In this document: positions 9,538 through 18,112 of the stretch, in pieces
How positions within the stretch are numbered: position 1 is the stretch's first letter
How the letters are laid out: every line of letters starts with the position of its first letter
NCBI GenBank assembly: GCA_937980205.1
Contig: CALJKW010000030.1
Span: forward strand, 124,001 to 188,000
DNA length: 64,000 nucleotides
Direction of reading: 5' to 3'
From: an uncultured Myxococcales bacterium
GTDB taxonomy: Bacteria; Myxococcota; Myxococcia; Myxococcales; Myxococcaceae
Notes under the pieces: model-generated
The model's database searches: none
Seen by the model: the letters and a program-made list of their open reading frames with translations, nothing else
What the model was told of the DNA's origin: nothing
Translations under genes and position numbers: made by a program

Positions 9538-9685
9538 GTGCTGTCTCCTTGTGGATGAAAAACGGCCGCCGATAGATGGCGCGTACGTTGATGGCGTGCC
9601 ACCGTTTCTTATTCGAAGTTTCCCGATGAAAGGTGGAGAACCGGACCACCGTTGAGCACCTGCCCGGGGGGCCGGCGTGCCAAGG

Positions 9686-10498
9686 TCAGGGGCCCAGCTC
9701 GGCGCGAATCGCGGCGAGCCGGTCGGCGCCGAGGTCGCTGCCCTTGGCGCCGGTCTGCGCGATGGTCTGCCGGATGTTCCGCACGCGCTCGGCGCTCGGC
9801 GGGTGCGTGGAGAGGAACGCGAGCAGCTCGGGCACGTCGCCCTTGCTCTGCAGCATCTCGAAGAACGTCGCGAGCGCGTCGGGGTCGTAGCCCGCGGCCG
9901 CCGCGTACTTCACGCCGTAGTTGTCCGACTCGCGCTCCATCTCGCGGCCGTACGCCAGCATCGTGCCCTTGCCGGCCAGCGCCGCCGTCAGCGCGGCGAT
10001 CTGGTTCGGCTGCTGGCCCAGGGCCATGCCGGCCACCACCTCGAGGCCCTTGGCCGCGACGAGCTGGCGGGCGGTGTGGCGCGCGACCACGTGCCCCATC
10101 TCGTGGCCGAGCACGCCGGCGATCTCCGCCTCGTTGCGCGCCGCGAGCAGCAGCCCCGTGTAGACGTAGATGCGGCCGCCCGGAGTGGCGAAGGCGTTCG
10201 CCGTCTTGCCCTCGTCGATGACGAACAGCTTCCACCCGACGCCGGGACGATCGCGATCTGCGGCGCCCACGATTCGCCGCGCGATGCCGTCGACGTACGC
10301 CTGCACCTTGGGGTTGGTGTTGAACTTCGCCTGCTCCTTCTGGAGCTGCTCGTGAACCTGCAAGCCCAGCTGCGCCTCCTGCTGGTCGGTGATGAGCGCC
10401 TGGGCGACGGCGCGCTCCACCGGAGCGGCCTGCGGAAACAACGTCGCGCAGCCGGTCGACAGCAGCGCGAGGACCACAATCGAGGTCGAGGTTTTCAC
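9686..10498 (-). CDS. M48-family zinc metalloprotease lipoprotein
   Basis: This 270-residue predicted lipoprotein has a lipobox in LALLSTGC and a peptidase M48 domain. Zinc ligands are the two His of HEMGHVVARHT (about residue 130) and the Glu of EMERESDNYGVKYA. The FATPGGRIYVYTGLL strand preceding the active site is typical of the BepA/YfgC/LoiP periplasmic branch. It probably degrades misfolded outer-membrane proteins. No C-terminal TPR is present, so it resembles LoiP more than BepA. It stands alone between short gaps. Confidence 0.9.
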   Translation of the reverse strand: MKTSTSIVVLALLSTGCATLFPQAAPVERAVAQALITDQQEAQLGLQVHEQLQKEQAKFNTNPKVQAYVDGIARRIVGAADRDRPGVGWKLFVIDEGKTANAFATPGGRIYVYTGLLLAARNEAEIAGVLGHEMGHVVARHTARQLVAAKGLEVVAGMALGQQPNQIAALTAALAGKGTMLAYGREMERESDNYGVKYAAAAGYDPDALATFFEMLQSKGDVPELLAFLSTHPPSAERVRNIRQTIAQTGAKGSDLGADRLAAIRAELGP

Positions 10499-10546
10499 GC
10501 GGCAGGCTCTAAGCCGGTCGGGTCGCCAAGGCCACTGGAACGAACG

Positions 10547-11503
10547 TCACCTCGTGAGCACGTCGAGCACGACGGTCGCGTAGCTGCCCGAGGGCAGCGA
10601 GAAGGCCAGCCGGGCGACGTCGCCCTCGATCGACAGCGACGGCTCGCCGAGCTGCACGCGGAAGAGCCGCCGCGTGCCTCGCGTCTCGTCACCGCCGGCC
10701 TCGAACGTCTTCAGCGTGATGCCCTCCTCGTCGAGCAGGGCCTGCTCGGCAGCGCCGACGTCTCCTTCGGCGCGGCGCATCTCGGGCCCGAACATCGGCC
10801 CGGTCGGCGAGACCTCGAACGCGGCGACGCGGGGCTGATCGACCGCCGGCTCCGCGCAGACGAACTCTCCGCCGGTCTCGTGCTTCTTCAAGACGTCGCC
10901 CTTCAGCGCCGTCGACAGCGTGCCGGCCGCGATGCGCCGCTCCAGCGCGCGGTTGAACAGGAGCGACTGATACGCCGATAGCATCAGCTTCCGCTCGAAG
11001 CGCGGCAGGCGACCGCCCTCGAGCAGCAGCTTCTTGCCGACCTCTGCGTTCCGGGAGCCGAAGCGCTGCTCTCCGAAGAAGTTCGGGACACCCTCGGCGA
11101 CCAGCCGGTCGAACGCCGCGCGAAACGCCGCCGCATCCGCGACCTGCCGCACGACCAGCTTGAACCTGTTCCCGCGCAGGTGGCCGTTCTTGAGCTTGTT
11201 GCGATGCCGCTTCGCCTCGAGGATCCGCACGTCGGGGTCGGAGAACGCCGAGACGTCGACCTTCGAAGAGATGCAGAAGAACTGTCGCGTCACGGCCTGC
11301 TTGTCCTTCAGGCCGGCCCACGAGATGTCGCGCTCCTTGAGGCCGAGCGCGCGGCACAGCCGCTTCGCGGCGTCCGGCGTCGAGACCCCGCGCTTCTCGA
11401 CCCAGAGAAAGAGGTGCTCGGCGCCGGCCTCGCCCGAGGGCAGGTAGGCGGGGAGCTCCTCGACCTCGAAGTCCTCCGGCGACTGCTTGAAGACCCCGTT
11501 CAA
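10547..11503 (-). CDS. truD: TruD, tRNA pseudouridine(13) synthase
   Basis: This 318-residue TruD-family pseudouridine synthase modifies U13 in tRNA. The catalytic Asp67 sits in AGLKDKQAVTRQ. Other family segments are LKNGHLRGNRFKLVVR, PNFFGEQRFG and LSAYQSLLFNRALERR. It starts two bases after the stop of the DUF4388 gene, so it is the last member of a three-gene operon with that gene and the DsbA-like gene. Confidence 0.95.
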   Translation of the reverse strand: MNGVFKQSPEDFEVEELPAYLPSGEAGAEHLFLWVEKRGVSTPDAAKRLCRALGLKERDISWAGLKDKQAVTRQFFCISSKVDVSAFSDPDVRILEAKRHRNKLKNGHLRGNRFKLVVRQVADAAAFRAAFDRLVAEGVPNFFGEQRFGSRNAEVGKKLLLEGGRLPRFERKLMLSAYQSLLFNRALERRIAAGTLSTALKGDVLKKHETGGEFVCAEPAVDQPRVAAFEVSPTGPMFGPEMRRAEGDVGAAEQALLDEEGITLKTFEAGGDETRGTRRLFRVQLGEPSLSIEGDVARLAFSLPSGSYATVVLDVLTR

Positions 11504-11505
11504 GA

Positions 11506-12828
11506 TCAGCGGTTGTCGAGCGTGGCGAGCAGCTCTTTCACGCGCCGCGCGAGATCTTCATCCGCGCGCTGCTCGAGCAGCTCGCCCGCCTGGAACAGCA
11601 GGAAGAACATGACGTCCGACAGCGCCATGCGCAGCGACGCGAGCGGCTCGGTGCCGAGCTGGCTCTTCATCGACTCGTACTGGGCGTGCAGCTTGTCGGC
11701 GTTGAGCGTGCCGTCTTCGGCGAAGGTGAGGCCGAACAGCACCGGCACCTGCGTGAGCGTGTTCGCCTGCATGGCGGCGTTCGCCTGGGCGAGGAACGTC
11801 TCGAGCCGGCCGCGGCGCGCGACCTCGTTGCGCACCTCGCGGAAGATGACGTTGAAGACGCCGATGACGCGCACCGCCTCGTCGGGCTTGGCGAACCCGC
11901 CGGGCTGCTGAACGACCGCAGCCGCCGCGCGAGGCTGTGGCACCGGCTCGGGCACCGGAGCGACCGCTTCTTTCATCACCGACGCGAAGCCGCCCTCGAG
12001 CAGCCGGTACACGACGCGCGTGGCGTCGAACTCGGAGAGCTTCGCGGCCTGCCCGAGGTCGAGCACCGTGCGCTGGCCGTTGATGAGGCCGAGCACGTGG
12101 TCCTCTTCCGGCTCGAGGGTGCCGTCGGACGGCTTCTTCTTCTGCACGTACAGGCGGCCGTGGGCGATGCGCTTCCGGAAGTGCGCCATCTCGTCGATCT
12201 TCCGGATCGAGTCCATCAGCAGCGACTGCATCGAGACGTTGACGGTGTGCGCGGGCTTGTCGTCGAGCTCCTGGTCGACGAGCACGAACGCCCCTTCGCG
12301 CGCGAGCATCATCGTGTGGAAGATCTCGGAGACCTGCTCGGTGAGGCACTTGAAGAGATCGTGCGCCTGCAAGAGGCCCTTCTCGACCATCGCCTTGCCG
12401 ATGCGCGAGGGCGGAGTGTCTTGCAGCACCTGCTCGAGCTGCAGCTTCGTCACGTAGCCCAGGCGAACCATCACCTCGCCGATGCGGTCGGCCGGAGAGT
12501 CGGAGTGCGCCGCGCGCACCTCGCCGTCTTTGAGCGTGAGCGTGCGCTCGCCGGCAGGCGTGTTCACTTTGAGCAGGCCGCTCCAGCGCGACTGGCCGAG
12601 GAACGCGATGAGATCGGAGAGCGGGAAGCTGCCGCAGTCACCCGCGAGCACGACGCGGGGGCGCTTCTCGAGCACGCCGCCCTGCGGAGGCACGCGCACG
12701 AGCACCATGATGTCGGGTGACGTCTCGGCGAGCGCCCACATGCCCTGGCGTTGGGCCATCGCGGACGCGGCGTGGCCCTCCTGCGGGCTCAGGTGACCTT
12801 TGCCGTCGACGATGAAGCGCGTTTCCAC
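11506..12828 (-). CDS. DUF4388 (PATAN-type) domain protein
   Basis: This 440-residue cytoplasmic protein contains a DUF4388 domain at about residues 60-200. It begins at LAGDCGSFPLSDLIAFLGQS and continues through WSGLLKVNTPAGERTLTLK, the domain's characteristic beta-strand pair. DUF4388 proteins are abundant in myxobacteria and are linked to signalling or motility, but no biochemical role is assigned. A Pro/Ala-rich linker near residue 300 separates a helical C-terminal region. The gene lies 12 bases downstream of the DsbA-like gene and 2 bases upstream of truD. Confidence 0.82.
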   Translation of the reverse strand: METRFIVDGKGHLSPQEGHAASAMAQRQGMWALAETSPDIMVLVRVPPQGGVLEKRPRVVLAGDCGSFPLSDLIAFLGQSRWSGLLKVNTPAGERTLTLKDGEVRAAHSDSPADRIGEVMVRLGYVTKLQLEQVLQDTPPSRIGKAMVEKGLLQAHDLFKCLTEQVSEIFHTMMLAREGAFVLVDQELDDKPAHTVNVSMQSLLMDSIRKIDEMAHFRKRIAHGRLYVQKKKPSDGTLEPEEDHVLGLINGQRTVLDLGQAAKLSEFDATRVVYRLLEGGFASVMKEAVAPVPEPVPQPRAAAAVVQQPGGFAKPDEAVRVIGVFNVIFREVRNEVARRGRLETFLAQANAAMQANTLTQVPVLFGLTFAEDGTLNADKLHAQYESMKSQLGTEPLASLRMALSDVMFFLLFQAGELLEQRADEDLARRVKELLATLDNR

Positions 12829-12840
12829 CAGGTTGAGCTT

Positions 12841-13707
12841 TTAGTTCGAGGCCCAGGCCCCGCTGCCCTGGACCCAATCGAGCTCATCGTCCACGGTCGC
12901 CGACAGAGAGTCCATCGAAATGCCCAGCGTGAGCTTGCGGCCGTTCACGTAGATCGACGGAGTCGAGTCGACGCCCGCGGCCTTGCCGGCCTCTTTGCCC
13001 GCCTCGAGCTCGTCCTTGTACTTGCCGGCCGCCATGGCCTTGCTCATCGCCTCGGCGTCGAGCCCCAACTTCTTCGCGATCTCCTTGATGACGCCGTCGC
13101 TGAGCGCCATCTGGTTGTCGAACAGGGCGTCGTGCATCTGCCAGAACTTGCCGTGGTCGCGCGCGAACAGCGCCGCCTGGCCGGCGGGCACCGCGTTGGC
13201 GTGCGCCGAGAGCGGGAAGGGCACGTAGCAGACGCGCACGTTCTGCTTCGACTTCACCAGCTCGTTCAACATCGGCCGCGCGGCGGCGCAGTAGGGGCAC
13301 TCGAAGTCGGCGAACTCGACGACGGTGACCTTCGCGCCGCCGTCTTTAGCGCCCTTGCACATGCGGTCGTCGATCTTGAACGGGTGGCGCTTCGACGAGA
13401 ACGAGGTGTTGTAGCGGGCGAGCTGGTTGATGATCTCCTGCGCGGGCTGGCCCTCGTTGGCGTAGCCGGCGGCGAGCGCCGCCATGCGTTTGGTGTGCTT
13501 GCAGGCGTCGCCCTTCTTCAGGCTCGCGGCGAGCGTGAGCGGGCGGCCGCAGTAGTCGAACTCGTCGGTGAAGACGGTGGCGAGCTCTTTCTGCGCCGGC
13601 GCGCCGAGCTTCGAGAAGTCGAGGCCGGGCAGACCTTCGAGGACCCGCTCACCGGCGAGAGCGGCGGCAGAGACCACGAACGCGAGGAGAAAAAACGCGC
13701 GCTTCAC
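12841..13707 (-). CDS. Periplasmic DsbA-like thioredoxin-fold protein
   Basis: This exported 288-residue protein begins with a signal peptide (VKRAFFLLAFVVSAAALA). Around residue 137 it carries a thioredoxin active site in FADFECPYCAAARPMLNEL. The later ...DSTPSIYVNGRKL supplies the cis-Pro loop of DsbA/Com1-type oxidoreductases. The roughly 100 residues before the thioredoxin fold contain two further Cys (YCGRPL, DACKH). I chose GTG at 13707; the longer ATG version from 13788 would run into the divergent asparaginase gene and bury the signal peptide. Confidence 0.87.
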   Translation of the reverse strand: MKRAFFLLAFVVSAAALAGERVLEGLPGLDFSKLGAPAQKELATVFTDEFDYCGRPLTLAASLKKGDACKHTKRMAALAAGYANEGQPAQEIINQLARYNTSFSSKRHPFKIDDRMCKGAKDGGAKVTVVEFADFECPYCAAARPMLNELVKSKQNVRVCYVPFPLSAHANAVPAGQAALFARDHGKFWQMHDALFDNQMALSDGVIKEIAKKLGLDAEAMSKAMAAGKYKDELEAGKEAGKAAGVDSTPSIYVNGRKLTLGISMDSLSATVDDELDWVQGSGAWASN

Positions 13708-13768
13708 GATGCGGCGCGTTGTAGCGACCCCCTCCCGGCTTGTAAAGGAACGCATCGCCACCATCGAC

Positions 13769-14752
13769 ATGAAGCGGGTGCTCCTCATTCACACCGGCGG
13801 CACGCTCGGCATGCGGGGGCGCAGACCCCACGCGCTCAAGCCCGGTGCCTTCCTCTCGACCCTGAAGACGCGCGTCCCCGAGCTGTTCGATCTCGCGCAC
13901 ATCGAGCTCGAGCTGTTCTCGAACGTCGACTCGAGCGAGCTGCAGCCCGAAGACTGGTCCGAGCTCGCGAGGCTGATTGATCGACGGCTGCCGAAGTTCG
14001 ACGGGGTGGTGGTCACGCACGGCACCGACACCCTCGCGTGGACCGCGAGCGCGCTGAGCTTCATGCTGCCGAACCTGAAGAAGCCGGTGGTGCTCACCGG
14101 CGCTCAGCGGCCGCTCGCCGAGGTGCGCACCGACGCGCGGCTGAACCTCATCGACGCGGTGACCAGCGCGCTGCAGGGGCCCACCGAGGTCACGGTCTGC
14201 TTCGACTCGCACCTCTACCGCGGCAACCGCGTGCTCAAGGTCAGCGCCGGCGAATACGACGCCTTCGACAGCCCGAACTGCCCGCCGCTCGGCACGCTGG
14301 GCGTCGACGCCCGCTTCGAGAAGGGGCTGGAGCGGAAAGGCAAATATTCGCTCGATCCACAGGTAGACCCTCGTGTGTTTGTTTTGAAAGTTTTCCCAGG
14401 ATTGGACCCCAAGGTGGTGCTGCCGATGCTGCCGCACGTGCGCGGGCTGGTCGTCGAGGCGCATGGCTCGGGCAACTTCCCGCTGAAAGGAGCGCGGTCG
14501 CTCAAGCCCGTGCTGCACGAGGCGCGCAGGCAGGACATCGCGGTCGTCGTCATCAGCCAGGCGCCCCGAAACGGGGTCGATCTCTCTCTGTACGAGGCGG
14601 GGCAGGCGGCGCTCGACGAGGGCGCGATGAGCGGCGGCGACATGACGACCCCGGCGGCCGCCGTGAAGCTGATGCACGGGCTTTCAAAGCTGGAGAAGCG
14701 GGCACTTCGGTCCTACATTGAGCGCAACGTCGCTGGCGAACGAACGGGATGA
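13769..14752 (+). CDS. ansA: L-asparaginase (type I, cytoplasmic)
   Basis: This 327-residue asparaginase hydrolyses L-asparagine to aspartate and ammonia. The first catalytic Thr is in LLIHTGGTLGMRG and the second in VVTHGTDTLAWTASAL; HSDR-like downstream residues appear in TGAQRPLAEVRTDARLN. No signal peptide is present, which fits the cytoplasmic type I class. The ATG at 13769 starts the conserved first strand; a longer frame upstream is antisense to the divergent gene. The 61-bp divergent gap must hold both promoters. Glutaminase or Asp-tRNA-amidotransferase-like roles are less likely. Confidence 0.92.
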   Translation: MKRVLLIHTGGTLGMRGRRPHALKPGAFLSTLKTRVPELFDLAHIELELFSNVDSSELQPEDWSELARLIDRRLPKFDGVVVTHGTDTLAWTASALSFMLPNLKKPVVLTGAQRPLAEVRTDARLNLIDAVTSALQGPTEVTVCFDSHLYRGNRVLKVSAGEYDAFDSPNCPPLGTLGVDARFEKGLERKGKYSLDPQVDPRVFVLKVFPGLDPKVVLPMLPHVRGLVVEAHGSGNFPLKGARSLKPVLHEARRQDIAVVVISQAPRNGVDLSLYEAGQAALDEGAMSGGDMTTPAAAVKLMHGLSKLEKRALRSYIERNVAGERTG

Positions 14753-14797
14753 AGGCTTCCGATCACTGTATGCTCAGGCCCCGGTAGGGCATTTCCG

Positions 14798-15709
14798 ATG
14801 TCCGAGGACAAAACTTCAGTCCATACGATTGCGGACCTCCTGGGGAAGGCGAAGGGGCAGTCCGCCTACCTCATTGTCATCTCCGCGAAGACGCCCGCGG
14901 CCATCGGGAAGATGATCAAGCTCGACAAGTCCGAGGTCGTGATGGGCAGGTCGGCCGAGACCCAGCTGCAGATTGAAGACGACGGGGTCTCGCGCAAGCA
15001 CGCCAAGGTGCTGCTCTCGCCGCAGGGTCACTTCCAGCTGATGGACCTGGGCTCCACCAACGGCACCTACCTCAACGGCATCAAGGTCAGCGTCGCGACC
15101 CTGGCCGACGGCGACAAGATTCAGATCGGCTCCAACACGGTGCTGAAGTTCAGCATCCAGGACGCGCTGGAAGAGCAGTACCAGAAGAGCATCTACGAGT
15201 CGGCGACCCGCGACGGCCTCACGCGCATCTTCAACAAGAAGTACTTCATGGACACCATCCGCAAGGAGTTCGCGTACTGCCTGAGGCACCGCGTCCCCCT
15301 CTCGCTGGTGATGTTCGACGTCGACCACTTCAAGAAGATCAACGACACCTACGGGCACCCGGCGGGCGACTACGTGCTCACCCGCATCGCCGCCAAGGTG
15401 AACGAGACCGTCCGGCAGGAGGACCTCTTCGCGCGCTACGGCGGCGAGGAGTTCGCGCTGATGCTCCGCGAGTCCGCCGTCGACAAGGCGCTGCGGTGCG
15501 CCGAGCGCTGCCGCAAGGCGGTCGACTCCGCCGACTTCACGTTCAACGGCACGCCGATCAAGGTGACCATCTCGCTGGGCGTGGCGACGCTGTTCGACTC
15601 CGACTTCGCGCAGCCCGAAGACCTCATCGCCGCCGCCGACAAGTACCTCTACCGCGCCAAGCGGGGAGGCAGGAACCGGGTCGACGCGATGCAGATCAGC
15701 GGTCCGTGA
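14798..15709 (+). CDS. FHA-GGDEF diguanylate cyclase
   Basis: This 303-residue cytoplasmic protein has an N-terminal FHA domain (about 40-115) with the phosphopeptide-binding pattern VMGRSAETQLQI, DGVSRKHAKV and LGSTNGTYLNG. It is followed by a GGDEF domain. The active-site loop reads RYGGEEF, so cyclase activity is expected. RQED lies exactly five residues upstream, which is an intact RxxD inhibitory site for c-di-GMP. It likely couples Ser/Thr kinase signalling to c-di-GMP synthesis. Its TGA stop codon is contributed by the first bases of the repeat at 15706. Confidence 0.93.
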   Translation: MSEDKTSVHTIADLLGKAKGQSAYLIVISAKTPAAIGKMIKLDKSEVVMGRSAETQLQIEDDGVSRKHAKVLLSPQGHFQLMDLGSTNGTYLNGIKVSVATLADGDKIQIGSNTVLKFSIQDALEEQYQKSIYESATRDGLTRIFNKKYFMDTIRKEFAYCLRHRVPLSLVMFDVDHFKKINDTYGHPAGDYVLTRIAAKVNETVRQEDLFARYGGEEFALMLRESAVDKALRCAERCRKAVDSADFTFNGTPIKVTISLGVATLFDSDFAQPEDLIAAADKYLYRAKRGGRNRVDAMQISGP

Positions 15710-15828
15710 AAACGGCTGCACGGGCGGATCTCTTCGTTGGCGGCTTGCGGTCCGTGCTCATGAACAAACGACGTTCACTCCGCGCGGTCCTCGCCGCCGC
15801 CTCGACCTCCGCCCGTTCGCTCGTTTTC
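15706..15828 (+). repeat. MITE-like element, family A copy 1
   Basis: This 123-bp element has about 23-bp imperfect terminal inverted repeats. It opens GTGAAAACGGCTGCACGGGC and closes GCCCGTTCGCTCGTTTTCAC. A nearly identical copy in the opposite orientation lies at 21422-21545. It codes for nothing convincing. It sits directly at the end of the FHA-GGDEF gene and supplies its stop codon. No target-site duplication was obvious. Confidence 0.8.
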
Positions 15829-15847
15829 ACGTGACCGCTGGCGGGCC

Positions 15848-15867
15848 GTGAAGCGGCTGCACGGGCC
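15848..15867 (+). repeat. Solo terminal repeat of family A
   Basis: GTGAAGCGGCTGCACGGGCC matches the left end of the adjacent family A element with two or three differences and has no partner end. It may be the relic of a second insertion. The rest of the 331-bp gap between 15710 and 16040 shows only a short palindrome, GCCTCAGTGAGGC (15947-15959), and no gene. Confidence 0.5.
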
Positions 15868-16040
15868 TCTAGCGTGCCCCGCCGGGCGCCGTTACCTCTT
15901 GGAAATCGCACCCCGCGCTGCGCGAACCCCGCGTGACGTCGTTTGTGCCTCAGTGAGGCGCGCAAGTATTCCGCTGCCGCAGCGAGACCGCGAAAGCACT
16001 GGCTCTGGAGTGAGGCACGGTCGCTGCACACGTGGCGCGC

Positions 16041-16694
16041 ATGACCCGCCTTCTGGCTGCGGTGCTGATCGTCACCGCCTGTTCACATGCAGAAGATAAA
16101 GCGCTGACGGCAGCGGAGCACCGCCAGCTCGCCGAGCTGCACGAGGCCCGCGCCGAAGCCGAGCGCGCGAAGTTCGACCCGTCGAAGACGCGCGGCCCGA
16201 TCGCGCGGTCTCCGTTCTCGAACCTGCCGGACAGCGTGGTCACCGAGTACAACCCGACGGCCTCGCACCTGACCGCGGCGGACCGCGAGCTCAGGCGCGC
16301 CGCGGAGCACAGCAAGCAGGCGGCGAAGCTCGAGGCGTTCGAGGACGTCGCGTGCCAGTCGCTGCCGAAGGAGCAGCGCGCCGCGTGCCCGCTGCTCGCC
16401 TCGCAGGTGAAGCTGGTGCAGAACGACGGGAAGGGCATTCGGCTCACGATCAAAGAGAGCGCGGACGCTTCCGAGATCGAGAAGCGGCTGCAGTGCCACC
16501 TCGCGTACGCGAAGACGATCGGCTTCGACCAGCCGACCTGCCCGCTGTTCGTGAAGGGCATGAGCATCAAGATGGCCGGCCCGAAGGTCATCGCGCTGCA
16601 CGGCGACTCGCCCGAGGTGACGCGGCAGCTGCAGGAGCAGGCGCGCCGCATCTTCGTCGGTGAGGCGTCGGTCCCCGTCAGCATGAACCCCTGA
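16041..16694 (+). CDS. Predicted lipoprotein of unknown function
   Basis: This 217-residue protein has a lipoprotein signal, MTRLLAAVLIVTAC, followed by a long charged helical stretch rich in Ala, Glu and Arg (TAAEHRQLAELHEARAEAER). A Cys pair follows in VACQSLPKEQRAACPL. The C-terminal half looks like a small alpha/beta domain. I recognise no family. I start at ATG 16041; GTG 16032 would add only MAR. The next small gene follows after 12 bases with its own GAGGA site. Confidence 0.68.
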   Translation: MTRLLAAVLIVTACSHAEDKALTAAEHRQLAELHEARAEAERAKFDPSKTRGPIARSPFSNLPDSVVTEYNPTASHLTAADRELRRAAEHSKQAAKLEAFEDVACQSLPKEQRAACPLLASQVKLVQNDGKGIRLTIKESADASEIEKRLQCHLAYAKTIGFDQPTCPLFVKGMSIKMAGPKVIALHGDSPEVTRQLQEQARRIFVGEASVPVSMNP

Positions 16695-16706
16695 AGAGGA
16701 AACACC

Positions 16707-16967
16707 ATGGCGACCAAGGGCGAGCGGCAGCGGTACGAGGATGAGCGGAACAACAAGCCTGCGCGGACGCCGCGCGCGCTGAACAAGCTGAAGCGCCGGC
16801 CCACGCCGGATGCGGGCGCGCGCAACCTGTCGCGTCACGCGGACAAGAACGCGATGGTCGTCGCCGAGGAGACGATGGGCAAGCGCCCCTCCCGGAAGTC
16901 GACGCGCAAGGGCTATTTCAAGAACAACCTCCAGCTCGACCGGCTGGCGAAGGGAGCGAGGCGATGA
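16707..16967 (+). CDS. Small basic protein of unknown function
   Basis: This 86-residue protein is very rich in Lys and Arg, with no hydrophobic segment. It begins MATKGERQRYEDERNNKPAR and ends LQLDRLAKGARR. The composition suggests nucleic-acid binding, but no family is recognised. GAGGAAA lies at good spacing before the ATG, and its stop overlaps another short ATG frame (ATGA). The codon usage matches the neighbours, so I take it as real. Confidence 0.6.
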   Translation: MATKGERQRYEDERNNKPARTPRALNKLKRRPTPDAGARNLSRHADKNAMVVAEETMGKRPSRKSTRKGYFKNNLQLDRLAKGARR

Positions 16968-17122
16968 CGACCACCATGATTGCACAGCTGACGTGGCCTC
17001 GGACTGCGGCCCGTACCACCACTGCGAACCCCGTGCGGCGCAGCCGCATGCGTGATGCGAGCCCGCGCGTGCGCCGGCCGCCGAAGTGGTCGGAGCGGAT
17101 TCTGCCGCGCCGGGTTGCCTGA
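16964..17122 (+). CDS. Possible 52-residue Arg-rich peptide
   Basis: The ATG at 16964 overlaps the stop of the small basic protein (ATGA), the coupling arrangement seen in most real gene pairs here. The peptide starts MTTTMIAQLTWPRTAARTTT and ends ERILPRRVA, with many Arg residues. There is no database knowledge behind this call; a chance frame in GC-rich DNA is possible. Confidence 0.35.
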   Translation: MTTTMIAQLTWPRTAARTTTANPVRRSRMRDASPRVRRPPKWSERILPRRVA

Positions 17123-17188
17123 GCGCCGGTCGGCGCGAAGCGACGGGCGGAGTGGGTCGCCCGTGAAGCCGACCGGTCAGTAGCGCGG

Positions 17189-18112
17189 TCAGCTCCGAGC
17201 GACGGCGCGGCTGCCCGAAGGAGGAGTCGCCGTGCCGGTCTGCTCGGCCACTGCCTTGTAGGCGGTGGCATCGAAGAACTCGACGCGGTTTCCGCCGCGC
17301 GCCTGCGCCGCCTGCAGCCCGTCTTGAGCCTGCCGCACGAGATCGGAGAACCCGTACTCGCGGCCGGGCTCTCCGGCGGCGACGCCGACGGAGATGGTCG
17401 GCGAGAGCACCTCGTCGCCGTGCTGCAGCGTCGCGCGGGCCACGCGCTCGCAGATGCGGCGGGCGACGATGAGCGAGCCGGCGAGATCGGTGTGCGGCAT
17501 GAGCAGCAGCACGCGGTCGTTGCTCTGCTGCACCGGGTAGTCGGTGTCGCGCAGCGAGCGGCGGATCGCGAGGGCGAGGCCGCCCATGAGCTGCTCCTGC
17601 AGGGCGGGCGAGGGCTTCGCCTTGAGCGGGTCGAAGCCGATGAGGGCGATGGCGAGCGGGAAGCCGTAGCGGCGGGCGCGCTTCACCTCGACGAACAGCA
17701 CCTCTTTGAAGTGGGCGAAGGTGTAGAAGTTGGTGAGGGGATCCATGATCCCCTCGCCGGCCTGCGGAGCGATGGGCGGGGCCATCGCCTGATCGCGGCG
17801 CTCGAAGTCGGTGAGGCGCACCTTGAGATCGTTCACCGAGACCGGCAGGGGCAGCACGGCGTCGGCCCAGGCGGCCTTGAAGCCCTTCGCCATCGCGGCG
17901 AGCACCATGGCGTTGGGCGCGGCCTTGCGCGCGGCGGCGCTCACCTTGGACGCGGAGGACACGGACGGGCCGATGACGACGAGCTGCTCGCGCTCGAGCG
18001 CGTCAGCGGTGCGCGCGGCGCTGACCCTGAGCCCCGCCTTCTTCAGCGACTCGCTGATCTGCTTCCACTTGGGGTCTTTCGGTTCGAGCACCGCGGCGAG
18101 GCGGTATTTCAT
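17189..18112 (-). CDS. Receiver-like plus degenerate GGDEF protein
   Basis: This 307-residue protein has an N-terminal receiver-like alpha/beta region (about 1-100) and a C-terminal GGDEF-type domain beginning MDPLTNFYTFAHFKEVLFVE. The position of the GGDEF loop reads QQSNDRVLLLMP, so the catalytic signature is lost. The rest of the fold (PTISVGVAAGE, GGNRVEFF) is retained. It is therefore probably a c-di-GMP-independent or GTP-binding signalling module, not a cyclase. The start overlaps the stop of the upstream HEAT-repeat gene (ATGA). Confidence 0.78.
   Translation of the reverse strand: MKYRLAAVLEPKDPKWKQISESLKKAGLRVSAARTADALEREQLVVIGPSVSSASKVSAAARKAAPNAMVLAAMAKGFKAAWADAVLPLPVSVNDLKVRLTDFERRDQAMAPPIAPQAGEGIMDPLTNFYTFAHFKEVLFVEVKRARRYGFPLAIALIGFDPLKAKPSPALQEQLMGGLALAIRRSLRDTDYPVQQSNDRVLLLMPHTDLAGSLIVARRICERVARATLQHGDEVLSPTISVGVAAGEPGREYGFSDLVRQAQDGLQAAQARGGNRVEFFDATAYKAVAEQTGTATPPSGSRAVARS

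Noticed and set aside
9585..9604. Sigma-54-like TGGCACG on the - strand
   Set aside because: The -12 half reads CAAC instead of TTGC, and the lipoprotein gene it would serve starts within the expected transcript leader in an odd place.
12841..13788. Longer DsbA-like protein from ATG 13788
   Set aside because: It would overlap the divergent asparaginase gene and place 27 charged residues before the signal peptide.
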